DNA of 64,000 bases from JAJDTT01 sp022827025 (GTDB taxonomy: Bacteria > Acidobacteriota > UBA6911 > RPQK01 > JAJDTT01), in contig OZ241897.1 in assembly GCA_965203535.1 (NCBI GenBank), forward strand, positions 4,526,001-4,590,000, written 5' to 3'. Under the pieces are notes generated by a model. The model was given only the letters and a program-made list of their open reading frames with translations, did no database searches and was not told where the DNA came from. The position numbers were made by a program, and so were the translations under genes. Within the stretch, counting starts at the first letter, position 1. Each line of letters begins with the position of its first letter. Positions 7,701-15,419 of this stretch are shown piece after piece.

Positions 7701-10584
7701 GAGGGCGCCGGCGGACGGTGCGGTCCGTTTCAACCTCCATCCGCCGGGGAAGTCCGGGGATGGGCGCCTTGATCGCGTCGACGTATTCCGCGGTGACGCC
7801 ATCGCCGCGTTGGATCGAGTCGCATCCGATCCGCAGGGAACGATCTTTTTCGCCGAGGAGGGAGAAACCTATCGAGTCCGCGTGAGTTCCCTGGGCCGGG
7901 GGACCGTCCTCGATCTTCGTTGGTCCCAGGGAGAGCGTCCGGTCAACGACGACTTCGATCGAGCCGCCGTGCTGGAGGGCGCCCGTGGCGTCGTCGCGGG
8001 CAACAGTCAGGGGGCCACCCTGGAAGCCGGTGAATGGTTCACAGCGGCGACGGGCACCACCTGGTACCGGTGGACGGCCCCCGGCGACGGCTGGTGGCGG
8101 TTCTCGAGCGAGATGTCGAGACGCGTCTACGTGTTCGAGGGCGACGGCATCCCGGCACTCCGGCTGGTGTCCCATCTCCCCGGGCCGGAGGTTCTCTTTC
8201 CCGCCGCCGCCGGGAAGGAGTATCGCATCGCTGTTGCCGAATCCATCCCTCTTTTCGGACCCGGTCTTCCCGTTCCCGGCGGTCCCTATGAACTGAAGTG
8301 GGATTCCAAGACGGTCTTGCCCGGCAACGACCACATTGCGGGTGCGGAACCGATGGAGGGGGTCCTGTCTTCCCGGCACAACATCGGCGTCGACCTCAGA
8401 TCGACGGTGGATCCGGGAGAGCCCATGCAGACCGGCGTCCGGACCCGATGGTGGGTGTGGCAGGCCCCGGAGGACGGACGCTACACTTGGGCTCTGGCGC
8501 CTCCGAGTTTGCAGGTGACCGTGTTCTCGGGCCCCTCCGTGGACGATCTGCGCCTGGTGGCCCGGACGCGTCCCCACGTCGTGCCGTCTGATTTCGTGCT
8601 GCAGGCCACGGGCGGACAGCGGTATTGGATCGCCGCCGGCTTGTCGCCGAGGGACGAGGCCGCATATCTTCTGCCTGATGTCAACGTCGAAGTGAACTGG
8701 GGACCGACGCCCGGCAACGACGATCTGGAAAACGCCGCGGCGCTGACGGAAGCGGCCGGCTCCGTCTCCGGGTCGAGTCGTTTTGCCACTGTCGAGCGGG
8801 GCGAGCGGAGTTCTTCCCTGGGTCACTCGTCTCTCTGGTGGACCTACGAAGCTCCCGCTTCCGGTTGGCGCCGCTTCTGGTTGGACGATCCCGCCAGTCC
8901 CTGGGTGCTGGCCGTCTACAAGGAGGGGGGAAATGGGTTTGGAGGACTCGAGTTCGTGAGGAACAGCCATCCGCCGGAGGGAATCGAACCCGACGCCGTC
9001 GAGGTCGTCTTCCAGGCCGAGGAAGGGGAACTCTACACGATCCGGATGGGATCCCGCGACATTGCCCTCGCGGACCCCTTCGGGCTGGATTTCACCGGCC
9101 CCGGCGACATGGCCGACGCCAAATTCACCTTGAACTGGGGTGAGGCGGAAGCACCCGTCTGGCTCAAGTACGCCGGAAGCCTGGTCGACGGAGACCGGGA
9201 CGCCAATGGAACCTCGCTGCTGCTCCGAAGCCCGTCCGGCTTGGCGCTGAATGAAAGTGGAACCGCTCTGTATGCGGCATCGAAGCTGGGGCTGCAAGTC
9301 TTCGGACGGGATCCGAAGACCGGAAACCTGACCTTTGTCCAGTTGCTGGAAGACGACAGCCCGTTCGGAATGGAAGGCAACTCACTGATCTGGGACTCGC
9401 ATCGAGGCGAACTCTACGCCCATCACTGCGGGACGTGGCGCCGGTTCGTACCCGTCGATGACACCGAGCGCGAGCTCGAGGATCAGGGGGCGATGGTGGT
9501 CACAGGGGATCCATTGATCATCTCCGGCTGCAACGTCAGCATGCTCGGCGACGTGTCCATGGATGATGAAGGCTCGTTCCTGAACGCGGTCGTTCCCTCC
9601 GTGGGTTGGCTGCAGGTCCGGGCCCTGGAGACGCCGGGCGAACTGCGGCATGTCCAGACCTTGAGTGTCCGCGGATTGAGGCGCGCCCTGATCTCCAACG
9701 GAGGCCGCCACGTCTATGCGGGGACGGACCGCGCGTTGCTCATCTTCGAACGCGACACCGCAACGGGCCGGATCACCAGGGAAACGAAAAATGAGATCCC
9801 GTTCGAGGAGTTGGCGGCGTTGGCGATCAGCGATGATGATCAGTACCTGTTCGTCTTCTACCACAACGGACAGAGCATGACCGTGTACCATTTGAAAGAG
9901 GACCCTGCCGCTCCGCAGGCTCTCGGAACCCTGACGCCGTCCGGAGAGGGGTTTGGAGATCCCTTCTCCATGCCGCGGTTGGGGATTCTTCTGGATGATT
10001 TCGAAGACCGGTGCCGTCTCGCCGCCACCCGGAGGGGAGTGCCCGCGGCGGACGTGTTCTGCACCGACAGGACCTTCGGCGTCCAGTGGCGATCCGAACC
10101 CGGCGAGCTCAGGCTGACGGATCAGGTGTCGCCACGCCAGCCGGACCGTTTCAACAATCCGCTGGTCGAATTCGGCCATGCCCGGAGCCTCGCGGCCAGT
10201 CCCGACGGCAGGCATGCCTACGTCGGCGCTGAAGACGACGGCATCCTGGTCTTCGAGCGCGTCGGAGTCGGCGCCGACCAGGTCGTCGATGGCGCGGAGT
10301 TGTTGTCAGGGGCGCCCGGAAGAGTGGTGTTCGGCCCCATTTCGACCGCAGGCTGTATCGATGTGGAAGATGTCGTCCTCGAAGATGTCCATTACTCCGT
10401 CGTCCATTCGAAGTGGCAGACTCGAGCGACGCCGGAGGCCGAATGGTCGGACGTCGAGGGGACTGAAACGACGGGACGAGTCTGTGCCTACACGCCGTCG
10501 CGCCCGGGCGAGTATCGGCTGGTCGCCAAGATCCGGATCGACGGTGAACCCGGCCTGTATTCGAGCAATGTCTTGACCAGGTAG
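4786..10584 (+). CDS. Giant S8 (subtilisin-like) serine protease with four repeats and a propeller-like tail
   Basis: A 1,932-residue exported protein with an N-terminal signal segment (about residues 8-30). The subtilisin catalytic triad is complete: Asp335 in GVLDSGLN, His380 in GHGTHVTGT and Ser562 in GTSMASPAVAG. After the protease domain come four related modules that begin with an N-D-(N/D/H) sequence at residues 925, 1054, 1181 and 1311, spaced about 130 residues apart. Each holds a W(Y/V)RW.AP.DG.-type core and resembles bacterial pre-peptidase C-terminal domains. From about 1460 the sequence carries repeats such as SPSGLALNESGTALYAAS and SPDGRHAYVGAEDDGILVFE, typical of a lactonase/YVTN-type beta-propeller. 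It probably degrades protein outside the cell. An alternative ATG lies two codons downstream, and the ribosome site is weak. Confidence 0.88.
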   Translation: MTMRTARRSSLRVWVSLSVAAGLAGLIAYYASPGEEGKPSLSGEAMAVRSAMARIAAESRGGVQDPPIQAAPRSSEMRPAADLMVEDTVPAPPDGYSFVSYHGEMSRARVESEVDDGDESSGPGPDWLDSTTSIERLAEQATGAGRDWTFGWVRLAGDAGVEDLARSLPDSGAAILGSSGNLVRARLPGDPGLLREIAELPEVDGLGTVPPERKIPETFVREMLETPRQEQAPVFITLMTDDPDGRWRRALEGLGAVVGRFDPDLRTYTANVASGQVEAIAAADFVLAVEPVGIVRPAHDTAVPAMGADALRVYDGAPGFFSGVGGASVPIGVLDSGLNINHLDIESNRESICGADFTGGFPISFFTGGSDDLWIDERGHGTHVTGTMAGNGTVQRRFAGMAPSVKDIRVAKSLNAFGFGSLLAVIDGMNFLARATECAEAVRGVAPIKPLIVNMSLSASSRRFEGKGISERKLDSIVWADRQLYVVAQSNEGSAGFSDFAAAKSSLAVGATLDSGDIAIFSSHGPTADGRLAPQVVAPGVRIHSVAGAGSRGEYSFQHGTSMASPAVAGVAALLMDAVPEHRERPALARARLMAGALRPDPWLEDPGAFPATNSDGPGALQAQYGLGKASARTSILNRNRADGWIGGGAVSELEEGEYAYRDIRVPEGASRLDLVMTWDEPSADAIVDTVLNDLDLWLDRDGDCETGACGEQVSASRVDNVEWIIVRNPEPGVYRAKVVARRVYTAAPRAALAWTVIRGASTPNLRIEADRALLPGRGEQELTLTVTADEYVAAGTQLRVDCRDPDDGSVCGLIRIQAMSAAREDGIPVDLSKETGSPLPPGSVLLETPAVSGPPKPLGLSIPLGEIAAGETQEVKFIVSFAADGDTARLHFIASAWNAKGASVSVGVGAGSTGRSGMAQIPANDNFAAAAVLKGERGSRTVDLLRATPEPGEPLFTVLQGRPSGSVWYRWRAPADGAVRFNLHPPGKSGDGRLDRVDVFRGDAIAALDRVASDPQGTIFFAEEGETYRVRVSSLGRGTVLDLRWSQGERPVNDDFDRAAVLEGARGVVAGNSQGATLEAGEWFTAATGTTWYRWTAPGDGWWRFSSEMSRRVYVFEGDGIPALRLVSHLPGPEVLFPAAAGKEYRIAVAESIPLFGPGLPVPGGPYELKWDSKTVLPGNDHIAGAEPMEGVLSSRHNIGVDLRSTVDPGEPMQTGVRTRWWVWQAPEDGRYTWALAPPSLQVTVFSGPSVDDLRLVARTRPHVVPSDFVLQATGGQRYWIAAGLSPRDEAAYLLPDVNVEVNWGPTPGNDDLENAAALTEAAGSVSGSSRFATVERGERSSSLGHSSLWWTYEAPASGWRRFWLDDPASPWVLAVYKEGGNGFGGLEFVRNSHPPEGIEPDAVEVVFQAEEGELYTIRMGSRDIALADPFGLDFTGPGDMADAKFTLNWGEAEAPVWLKYAGSLVDGDRDANGTSLLLRSPSGLALNESGTALYAASKLGLQVFGRDPKTGNLTFVQLLEDDSPFGMEGNSLIWDSHRGELYAHHCGTWRRFVPVDDTERELEDQGAMVVTGDPLIISGCNVSMLGDVSMDDEGSFLNAVVPSVGWLQVRALETPGELRHVQTLSVRGLRRALISNGGRHVYAGTDRALLIFERDTATGRITRETKNEIPFEELAALAISDDDQYLFVFYHNGQSMTVYHLKEDPAAPQALGTLTPSGEGFGDPFSMPRLGILLDDFEDRCRLAATRRGVPAADVFCTDRTFGVQWRSEPGELRLTDQVSPRQPDRFNNPLVEFGHARSLAASPDGRHAYVGAEDDGILVFERVGVGADQVVDGAELLSGAPGRVVFGPISTAGCIDVEDVVLEDVHYSVVHSKWQTRATPEAEWSDVEGTETTGRVCAYTPSRPGEYRLVAKIRIDGEPGLYSSNVLTR

Positions 10585-10627
10585 GGAACTTGAACTGAGC
10601 CTGTCCCCTTGTCGTGGAGCTTCCGGG

Positions 10628-10793
10628 TTAACAGCCCGTGGTGAAAGTCGCGCGAGCACCGAGACCGTTCCTGCGCCCGCCGGACAAGGCGCGATGAGGG
10701 AGCATACCGGGAGTATGTGGGCCGATAGCAACGCAGTCCGCCGGGATGCAGGGACGGTCGAATGCCGTGACGACTTTTGCCACGGGCTGTTAA
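10628..10793. mobile_element. 166-bp palindromic mini-element with TTAA ends, copy 1
   Basis: The element begins TTAACAGCCCGTGG and ends CCACGGGCTGTTAA, and the two halves are imperfect inverted repeats over nearly the full length, with related GACCGT(T/C)CCTGC blocks on both arms. There is no coding capacity. The right TTAA supplies the stop codon of the sigma-factor gene. A second full-length copy is at 12624-12789 and a shortened one at 12891-12993. This looks like a MITE. Confidence 0.8.
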
Positions 10794-11347
10794 AGGCGGG
10801 AATCGATGCGCCGCTGGAGCAGCTTGGTGGCCCGATGCAACCGGGTCGAGACGTCCGAGCGGGAGACATGGAGCAGGTCTGCCGTCTGCCGGGTGGAGAA
10901 TCCTTCATACACCCGCAACTCGATCACCTGGCGGTAGGTGTCCGGGAGCAGCGAGACCATTTCCCGCAGCAGGGCCAGCATCTGCTTCTCCTGGGCCAGA
11001 TCCTCAGGAGTTCGAATCGGAGCTTCGGCTTCGAAGTAAGCAACTTCTCTCCGGCGACGCCGTCGCCGACGATCATCCTTGGCCGTGTTGGCGACAATCC
11101 GGCTCACCCAGGGGCAGGCCCTGGGACCGTCGAAGTAGGCATGGTTGATGGATTGGAGGATCTTGATCCAACTGGTCTGAAGCGCGTTCTCGGCGAGACT
11201 GTCGTCTCGGGCAATTCTCCGGGCCAGCGGGAAGAACCTCTGAGAACAGCAGACGATCCACTCTTCCAGGTTGCCCTCCAGGAGGGCGCAGTCGGTGACT
11301 TCCGGCTTGAGAGCCGGGTTGGGCAGGACGTTCAGGCTCTTGGGCAT
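10790..11347 (-). CDS. ECF-type RNA polymerase sigma factor
   Basis: A 185-residue sigma-70 family protein of extracytoplasmic-function size. Region 2 is at about residues 30-90 (SQRFFPLARRIARDDSLAEN, TSWIKILQ, WVSRIVANTAKDDRRR). Region 4 is at about 125-180, with a helix-turn-helix LPDTYRQVIELRVYEGFSTR and SRSDVSTRLHRATKLLQRR. It directs RNA polymerase to a regulon that cannot be read from the sequence, and no anti-sigma gene is adjacent on this strand. The stop codon lies inside the terminal TTAA of the palindromic mini-element, so the last codons may have been changed by its insertion. The start ATG at 11347 gives the full N-terminus. Confidence 0.88.
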   Translation of the reverse strand: MPKSLNVLPNPALKPEVTDCALLEGNLEEWIVCCSQRFFPLARRIARDDSLAENALQTSWIKILQSINHAYFDGPRACPWVSRIVANTAKDDRRRRRRRREVAYFEAEAPIRTPEDLAQEKQMLALLREMVSLLPDTYRQVIELRVYEGFSTRQTADLLHVSRSDVSTRLHRATKLLQRRIDSRL

Positions 11348-11536
11348 CGCGAGTCTGCAAACTCTAGCTCAGATTCATTCCCGGTGCAGGGAAGGGACCG
11401 TTTCAGGGCACGACAAAGGGAATTAAGAGGGATCATGAGACCGCCATTTGTGGATCCACCCGGCGTGTTCCATTCACACTCCCATTTCGACCCGTGCGAG
11501 CAAATCGAGGTCCCGAAAGACCGCAAACGTCACGAT

Positions 11537-11712
11537 AGGAACTCCCCCACCGGCCCCGGTCCGGCGAAATCCTGCGAGAAAAGGAGTGGGGGTTTTCCTA
11601 CCCCCACTCCTTCGGGGGGACTGAAAGTCCCCCCTCCTATCCGCCCAACTCCGGCCCCACCGGGGCCCAGCGAAAGCAACCGCAGCGAAGAGGGGGACAA
11701 GAATGTCCCCAC
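11537..11712 (+). repeat. Dispersed GC-rich repeat family 1, copy b
   Basis: Nearly identical to 4234-4440 but ending earlier, after the AAGAATGTCCCC sequence. It lies between the sigma factor and the rfbD stop codon. The bases between 11348 and 11536 contain no gene that I can support and should hold the sigma-factor promoter. Confidence 0.85.
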
Positions 11713-11724
11713 TCCATATCGCTC

Positions 11725-12585
11725 CTACCGTCCGCTCCGTTTCCCTGCCAGGTAATCGGCCAGGCCCCGGCTCCAGTGGGGCATGGGGTCCAGGCCCGCC
11801 CGGGTCAGGGACTCGTTGGCCAGGACCGAGTACGCGGGGCGGATGGCCTTGGCCCCGAACTCCCGGGAGGTGATGGGCGTCAGGTCCACCGTGATGCCGG
11901 CCAACTCGAAGAGCCGGCGGGCGAATTCGTACCAGGTGCACTCGCCCTGGTTGGTGACGTGCACGGTTCCCTGGGCTTTCGAAGCCAACAACCGGACCAT
12001 CCTGCGAGCCAGGTGCGCCGTGAACGTGGGCCCCAGGCGCTGGTCGTCCACCACCCGGACGGGACGGCCCGTTCTTGCCAATCGCAGCATGATGGCCACG
12101 AAGTTGCGGTCTCCGGCCAGACCGTACAGCCCCGAGGTCCTCACGATCAGGCGCCGCCGGCACTCTTCTCGAAGCAGGTTTTCGCCGGCCAGCTTGGAGG
12201 CCCCGTAGACGTTCAAGGGGGACGGGGGATCTTGCTCCGTGTAGGGGGCGGTCCGGCCGCCATCGCCGCCGAACACGTAGTCGGTGCTCACGTGCACCAG
12301 GAGCGCGTCCAGGTCGTTGCAGATCCGGCCCAGGTTCAGGACCGCGCCGGCGTTGGTCTCGAAGGCCTTGGACTCGTGGTCCTCGCAATCGTCGACCCGG
12401 TGATACGCCGCGGTATTGATGACGGCGTCCGGACGGAGCCGGGTCAGTAACTCTCGCGTGCGGACATGGTCGCAAATCTCCAGATCCTGATGAGAAAGGG
12501 GCACGACCCGGTCCGGATCGCCCAGCTCCCGCACCAGGTCGGATCCGAGCTGCCCTTTGGATCCGATCACGACCACTCTGCGCAT
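11725..12585 (-). CDS. rfbD: dTDP-4-dehydrorhamnose reductase
   Basis: A 286-residue short-chain dehydrogenase of the RmlD type, which reduces dTDP-4-dehydro-L-rhamnose to dTDP-L-rhamnose in the cytoplasm with NAD(P)H, the last step in making this sugar donor for surface polysaccharide. The nucleotide-binding motif GSKGQLG is at residues 8-14, VINTAAYHRVDDCE at 55-68, the STDYVFGG motif near 98, and the catalytic Tyr and Lys are in YGASK near 126. The length is normal. None of the other rml genes lies nearby, so it is either unlinked from the pathway or makes a related sugar. It is boxed in by a family 1 repeat downstream and a palindromic mini-element upstream. Confidence 0.9.
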   Translation of the reverse strand: MRRVVVIGSKGQLGSDLVRELGDPDRVVPLSHQDLEICDHVRTRELLTRLRPDAVINTAAYHRVDDCEDHESKAFETNAGAVLNLGRICNDLDALLVHVSTDYVFGGDGGRTAPYTEQDPPSPLNVYGASKLAGENLLREECRRRLIVRTSGLYGLAGDRNFVAIMLRLARTGRPVRVVDDQRLGPTFTAHLARRMVRLLASKAQGTVHVTNQGECTWYEFARRLFELAGITVDLTPITSREFGAKAIRPAYSVLANESLTRAGLDPMPHWSRGLADYLAGKRSGR

Positions 12586-12623
12586 GCGGCGTCTCCTTCG
12601 GTCCGGCTCCTTGGATCCGCAGG

Positions 12624-12789
12624 TTAACAGCCTGTGGTGAAAGTCACGCGAGCACCGAGACCGGGGCTGCGCCCGCCGGACAAGGCGCTCTGAGGGAGCA
12701 TACCGGGAGTATGTGACCGAGGAGCAACGCAGTCCGCCGGGATGCAGACCCGGTCGAATGCCGTGATGACTTTTGCCACAGGCTGTTAA
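12624..12789. mobile_element. 166-bp palindromic mini-element with TTAA ends, copy 2
   Basis: Begins TTAACAGCCTGTGG and ends CCACAGGCTGTTAA. It aligns end to end with copy 1, including the CATACCGGGAGTATGTG centre. The outer bases differ from copy 1 by compensatory changes on both arms (CCTGTGG/CCACAGG instead of CCCGTGG/CCACGGG), which suggests the hairpin itself is conserved. It sits 38 bp upstream of rfbD. Confidence 0.8.
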
Positions 12790-12890
12790 CAGTTCGGGAC
12801 GAGGAATTAGGACCCATCCGGAAAATACGCTACCGGTGCGGCGCCCGGTTTTGATTTACTGTACCGGTGAGACGTCCGGGATAGTTGATG

Positions 12891-12993
12891 TAACAGTCCG
12901 TGGCAAAAGTCCCGCGAGCACCGAGACCGTTCCTGCGCCCGCCGGGATGCAGGGACGGTCGAATGCCGCGATGACTTTTTCCACGGGCTGGTA
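12891..12993. mobile_element. Shortened 103-bp derivative of the palindromic mini-element, copy 3
   Basis: It has the same outer arms as copies 1 and 2 (TAACAGTCCGTGG ... CCACGGGCTGGTAA) but lacks the centre. The break falls at the repeated GCCGG sequence present on both arms, as expected for deletion between short repeats. It ends 10 bases before a His-rich small reading frame. Confidence 0.75.
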
Positions 12994-13003
12994 AGGTAAA
13001 ACC

Positions 13004-13141
13004 ATGTCCCATGTCCATCACCAGCACCACGCCGGTTGCCATCACCATGTGGAAGACACGGCGGAGGGCTGCATCGATGAGAATCACGATGTCGGAGACT
13101 TCGTCGCTCCCCGCGCCGCCGAGGGGCGCGAGACGGGTTGA
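13004..13141 (+). CDS. His-rich 45-residue small protein
   Basis: A short reading frame, MSHVHHQHHAGCHHHVED and then an acidic tail, with nine histidines and one cysteine in the first 16 residues. It starts ten bases after a mini-element and ends 51 bases before a ZIP-like transporter gene on the same strand. The composition suggests divalent-metal binding (Zn, Ni or Co), perhaps as a small metal buffer serving the transporter. The ribosome site (AAGGT) is modest. I infer function only from composition and position, and it could be a chance frame. Confidence 0.45.
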   Translation: MSHVHHQHHAGCHHHVEDTAEGCIDENHDVGDFVAPRAAEGRETG

Positions 13142-13192
13142 CCGGAATCCCGATACCGGACTCTGAACCGGGATCCTGTAGAGGCAATCCTC

Positions 13193-13789
13193 ATGTTTCA
13201 GCTTGCCGGTTCGCTCGCCGCCCCGGTCGTGGGCGCGTTCCTGTACAGGTGGATGCACGGCCGAAGCGGCGCCGTGCGTCTCTTCGACGGATTCATGTAC
13301 GTCGCCGTCCCGGCGATCGTCCTCTGGCAGGTACTGCTCCATTCCTGGGCAAACCATGGGGTCCTCGCAATTCTGGTCCTCCTTCTGGGGATGGGCACAC
13401 CGAATCTCATCGAACGGATCTCCCGCTCGCTCGCGCCCCACACCGACAATCTTGCTCTCCTGGCCGGCTTTTCCGGCCTCGTGATACACGCTTTTCTGGA
13501 GGGTGTGGCGCTGGTGTCCAAGGACACGCCCGTCTCTTACGCCGTCATCCTCCACCGAATCCCGGTCGGCTTGATGATCTGGTGGATCTTGCGGCCCCGC
13601 CACGGCTTCCGGGGCGCGGCGATCGGCATCGGGAGCATTCTTGCCGCTACAGTCGTTGGATTCGCCATCGGTGGCCGGGTCTTTGCCGATGGGGACGGCA
13701 TCGGGCTCTACCAGGCCTTTGTCGGCGGATCGCTGCTCCACGCCGTGTTCCACCAGGGCCGCCACGACCACAGCCACGATCACGGCTAG
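13193..13789 (+). CDS. ZIP-like divalent metal transporter
   Basis: A 198-residue polytopic membrane protein with about six hydrophobic segments. The two ZIP signature helices are recognisable: HAFLEG near residue 103 and HRIPVG near 124, corresponding to the metal-site helices HN.PEG of classical ZIPs, although the second has Arg and Val in place of Asn and Glu. The C-terminus is His-rich (HQGRHDHSHDHG). ZIP proteins import zinc, iron or manganese into the cytoplasm. The changed second motif means the metal or direction is uncertain. The gene follows a His-rich small reading frame, and a His-rich TonB receptor lies elsewhere in the window. It is shorter than most ZIPs. Confidence 0.65.
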   Translation: MFQLAGSLAAPVVGAFLYRWMHGRSGAVRLFDGFMYVAVPAIVLWQVLLHSWANHGVLAILVLLLGMGTPNLIERISRSLAPHTDNLALLAGFSGLVIHAFLEGVALVSKDTPVSYAVILHRIPVGLMIWWILRPRHGFRGAAIGIGSILAATVVGFAIGGRVFADGDGIGLYQAFVGGSLLHAVFHQGRHDHSHDHG

Positions 13790-13949
13790 CGTGCTGTCCC
13801 TACGGGGATTCGAAATCAAGGTTCGACTCGTTGCGAATACATGTATTTTCGGGACGCCACACCAGCATTCCGTGAGCTTGCGAGGCCGCAGGCGAAATGC
13901 GTAACATGAGCGGAGATCCCGATCTGTCCGGCAAGGCGGAGAACCCACC

Positions 13950-15380
13950 GTGCGGAACCTGAGTCCAGACCCTTCGGAAGGCTTCGATCGCAGGCGATTT
14001 CTCCAGCTCTCCGCCGCGGCGCTGGCGGCCTGGGGAAGTCCGGAGCCGCGGCTCTTGGCGGCGCCGTCCCTGCCGGCCCGGGCCGACGCCATGATTCTGC
14101 TCTGGATGGCCGGGGGCATGGCGCAGACCGAGACCTTCGATCCCAAGCGCTACACCCCGTTCGAACCGGGTCTCGAGTCGAAACGGGTGTTGAGCACCTT
14201 TCCCGCCATCGACACGGCGGTGGACGGCATCCAACTCTCCAGCGGCCTGGACCGCCTGGCCCGGGTGATGGACCGGGCCACCCTGATCCGGAGTCACCGC
14301 CTGGGAGACCTGGGCTTCATCCTTCACTCCCGCCACCAGTATCACTGGCACACCGGCTACGCGCCGCCCCTCTCGGTGGCGGCTCCCCACATGGGTTCGG
14401 TGGTGGCCCGGACGCTGGGACCGCGCCATCCGGACGTGCCCGCATTCGTGGACATCGGCCAGGACATGGAGATCGGGGCGGAGAGCGACTCTCTCAAGGC
14501 CTTCCACACCGCCGGGTTCCTGGGTACGGAGTACGGTCCCATGCTGATCCCGGATCCGTCTTCCGCGGCCGCAGCCATGCGGCCGCCCGAGGGGGTGAAC
14601 CGGGCCCGCGCCGCGCGCCGCTACCGAGCCTACCGCCGGCTGGTGGCCGAGAGCCCGGTGCTTCGACAAGGGACCACCTACCAGCAGGAGTCGCTGCTCC
14701 GCTACCTGGACAAGGCCCACCGCCTGGTGGACTCACCGGCGGCCGCGGCCTTCGACCTGTCCCGGGAGCCCGAGGGGAGTCACCGAAGTTACGGCGCCGG
14801 CCGCTTCGGCCAGGGCTGCCTCCTGGCCCGCCGGCTCGTGGAGGCGGGCGTCCGGTTCGTGGAGGTCACCACCGGGTACATCCCTTTTCGCTACTTCGAC
14901 ACGCACGAAAACGGCCACGACCGCATGATCCGCCTCAAGCGGTCCATCGACGGCCCCATCGCCCAACTGGTCCTGGACCTGGAGGAACGGGGGCTTCTGG
15001 ACCGGACGGTCGTGGTCGTGGCCAGCGAGTTCGGCCGGGACGCCCTCATCGAAGGCAAACCGGACCTGGGCGTGAGGCAGCAGATCGAGGTCCCGGACCG
15101 GATGACCGAGCCGCGCCACTACGGCATGCACCGGCACTTCACCGAAGCCTCGTCGGTGCTGGTTTTCGGGGGCGGATTCAAGCGGGGCTTCCTCTACGGG
15201 CGGACCGACGACGAGCGGCCCTGCCGCGTGGTGGAGAACCCGGTCTCCATCGAGGACCTCCACGCCACCCTCTATGCCGCCCTGGGCATCCCGCCGGATC
15301 AGGCCTACGTGGTCGAGAAGCGCCCCTTCTTCGTCACCAAGGACGGCCGGGGAAAACCGGTCCAGGAGCTGTTTGCCTGA
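13950..15380 (+). CDS. DUF1501 twin-arginine exported protein
   Basis: A 476-residue protein starting with GTG. It has a twin-arginine-type signal (FDRRRFLQLSAAALAAWG, residues 12-29), so it is probably exported folded. The rest is a DUF1501 domain, related to the alkaline-phosphatase/sulfatase fold, with RADAMILLWMAGGMAQTETFD near residue 43, GEFG-like VVVASEFGRD near 360 and an RVVENPVSIEDLHATLY segment near the end. DUF1501 proteins are usually encoded beside a planctomycete-type cytochrome/DUF1553 gene. Here the upstream gene is a metal transporter and the downstream gene an amino-acid lyase, so it is an orphan. No reaction is established for the family. Confidence 0.85.
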   Translation: MRNLSPDPSEGFDRRRFLQLSAAALAAWGSPEPRLLAAPSLPARADAMILLWMAGGMAQTETFDPKRYTPFEPGLESKRVLSTFPAIDTAVDGIQLSSGLDRLARVMDRATLIRSHRLGDLGFILHSRHQYHWHTGYAPPLSVAAPHMGSVVARTLGPRHPDVPAFVDIGQDMEIGAESDSLKAFHTAGFLGTEYGPMLIPDPSSAAAAMRPPEGVNRARAARRYRAYRRLVAESPVLRQGTTYQQESLLRYLDKAHRLVDSPAAAAFDLSREPEGSHRSYGAGRFGQGCLLARRLVEAGVRFVEVTTGYIPFRYFDTHENGHDRMIRLKRSIDGPIAQLVLDLEERGLLDRTVVVVASEFGRDALIEGKPDLGVRQQIEVPDRMTEPRHYGMHRHFTEASSVLVFGGGFKRGFLYGRTDDERPCRVVENPVSIEDLHATLYAALGIPPDQAYVVEKRPFFVTKDGRGKPVQELFA

Positions 15381-15419
15381 CCCGATCGATTTCCACACCA
15401 CACTCCGGAGTCGAAACCC

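Noticed and set aside
13004..13141. The histidine run as a histidine-operon leader peptide
   Set aside because: The downstream gene is a metal transporter, not histidine biosynthesis, and no terminator/antiterminator pair was recognised.
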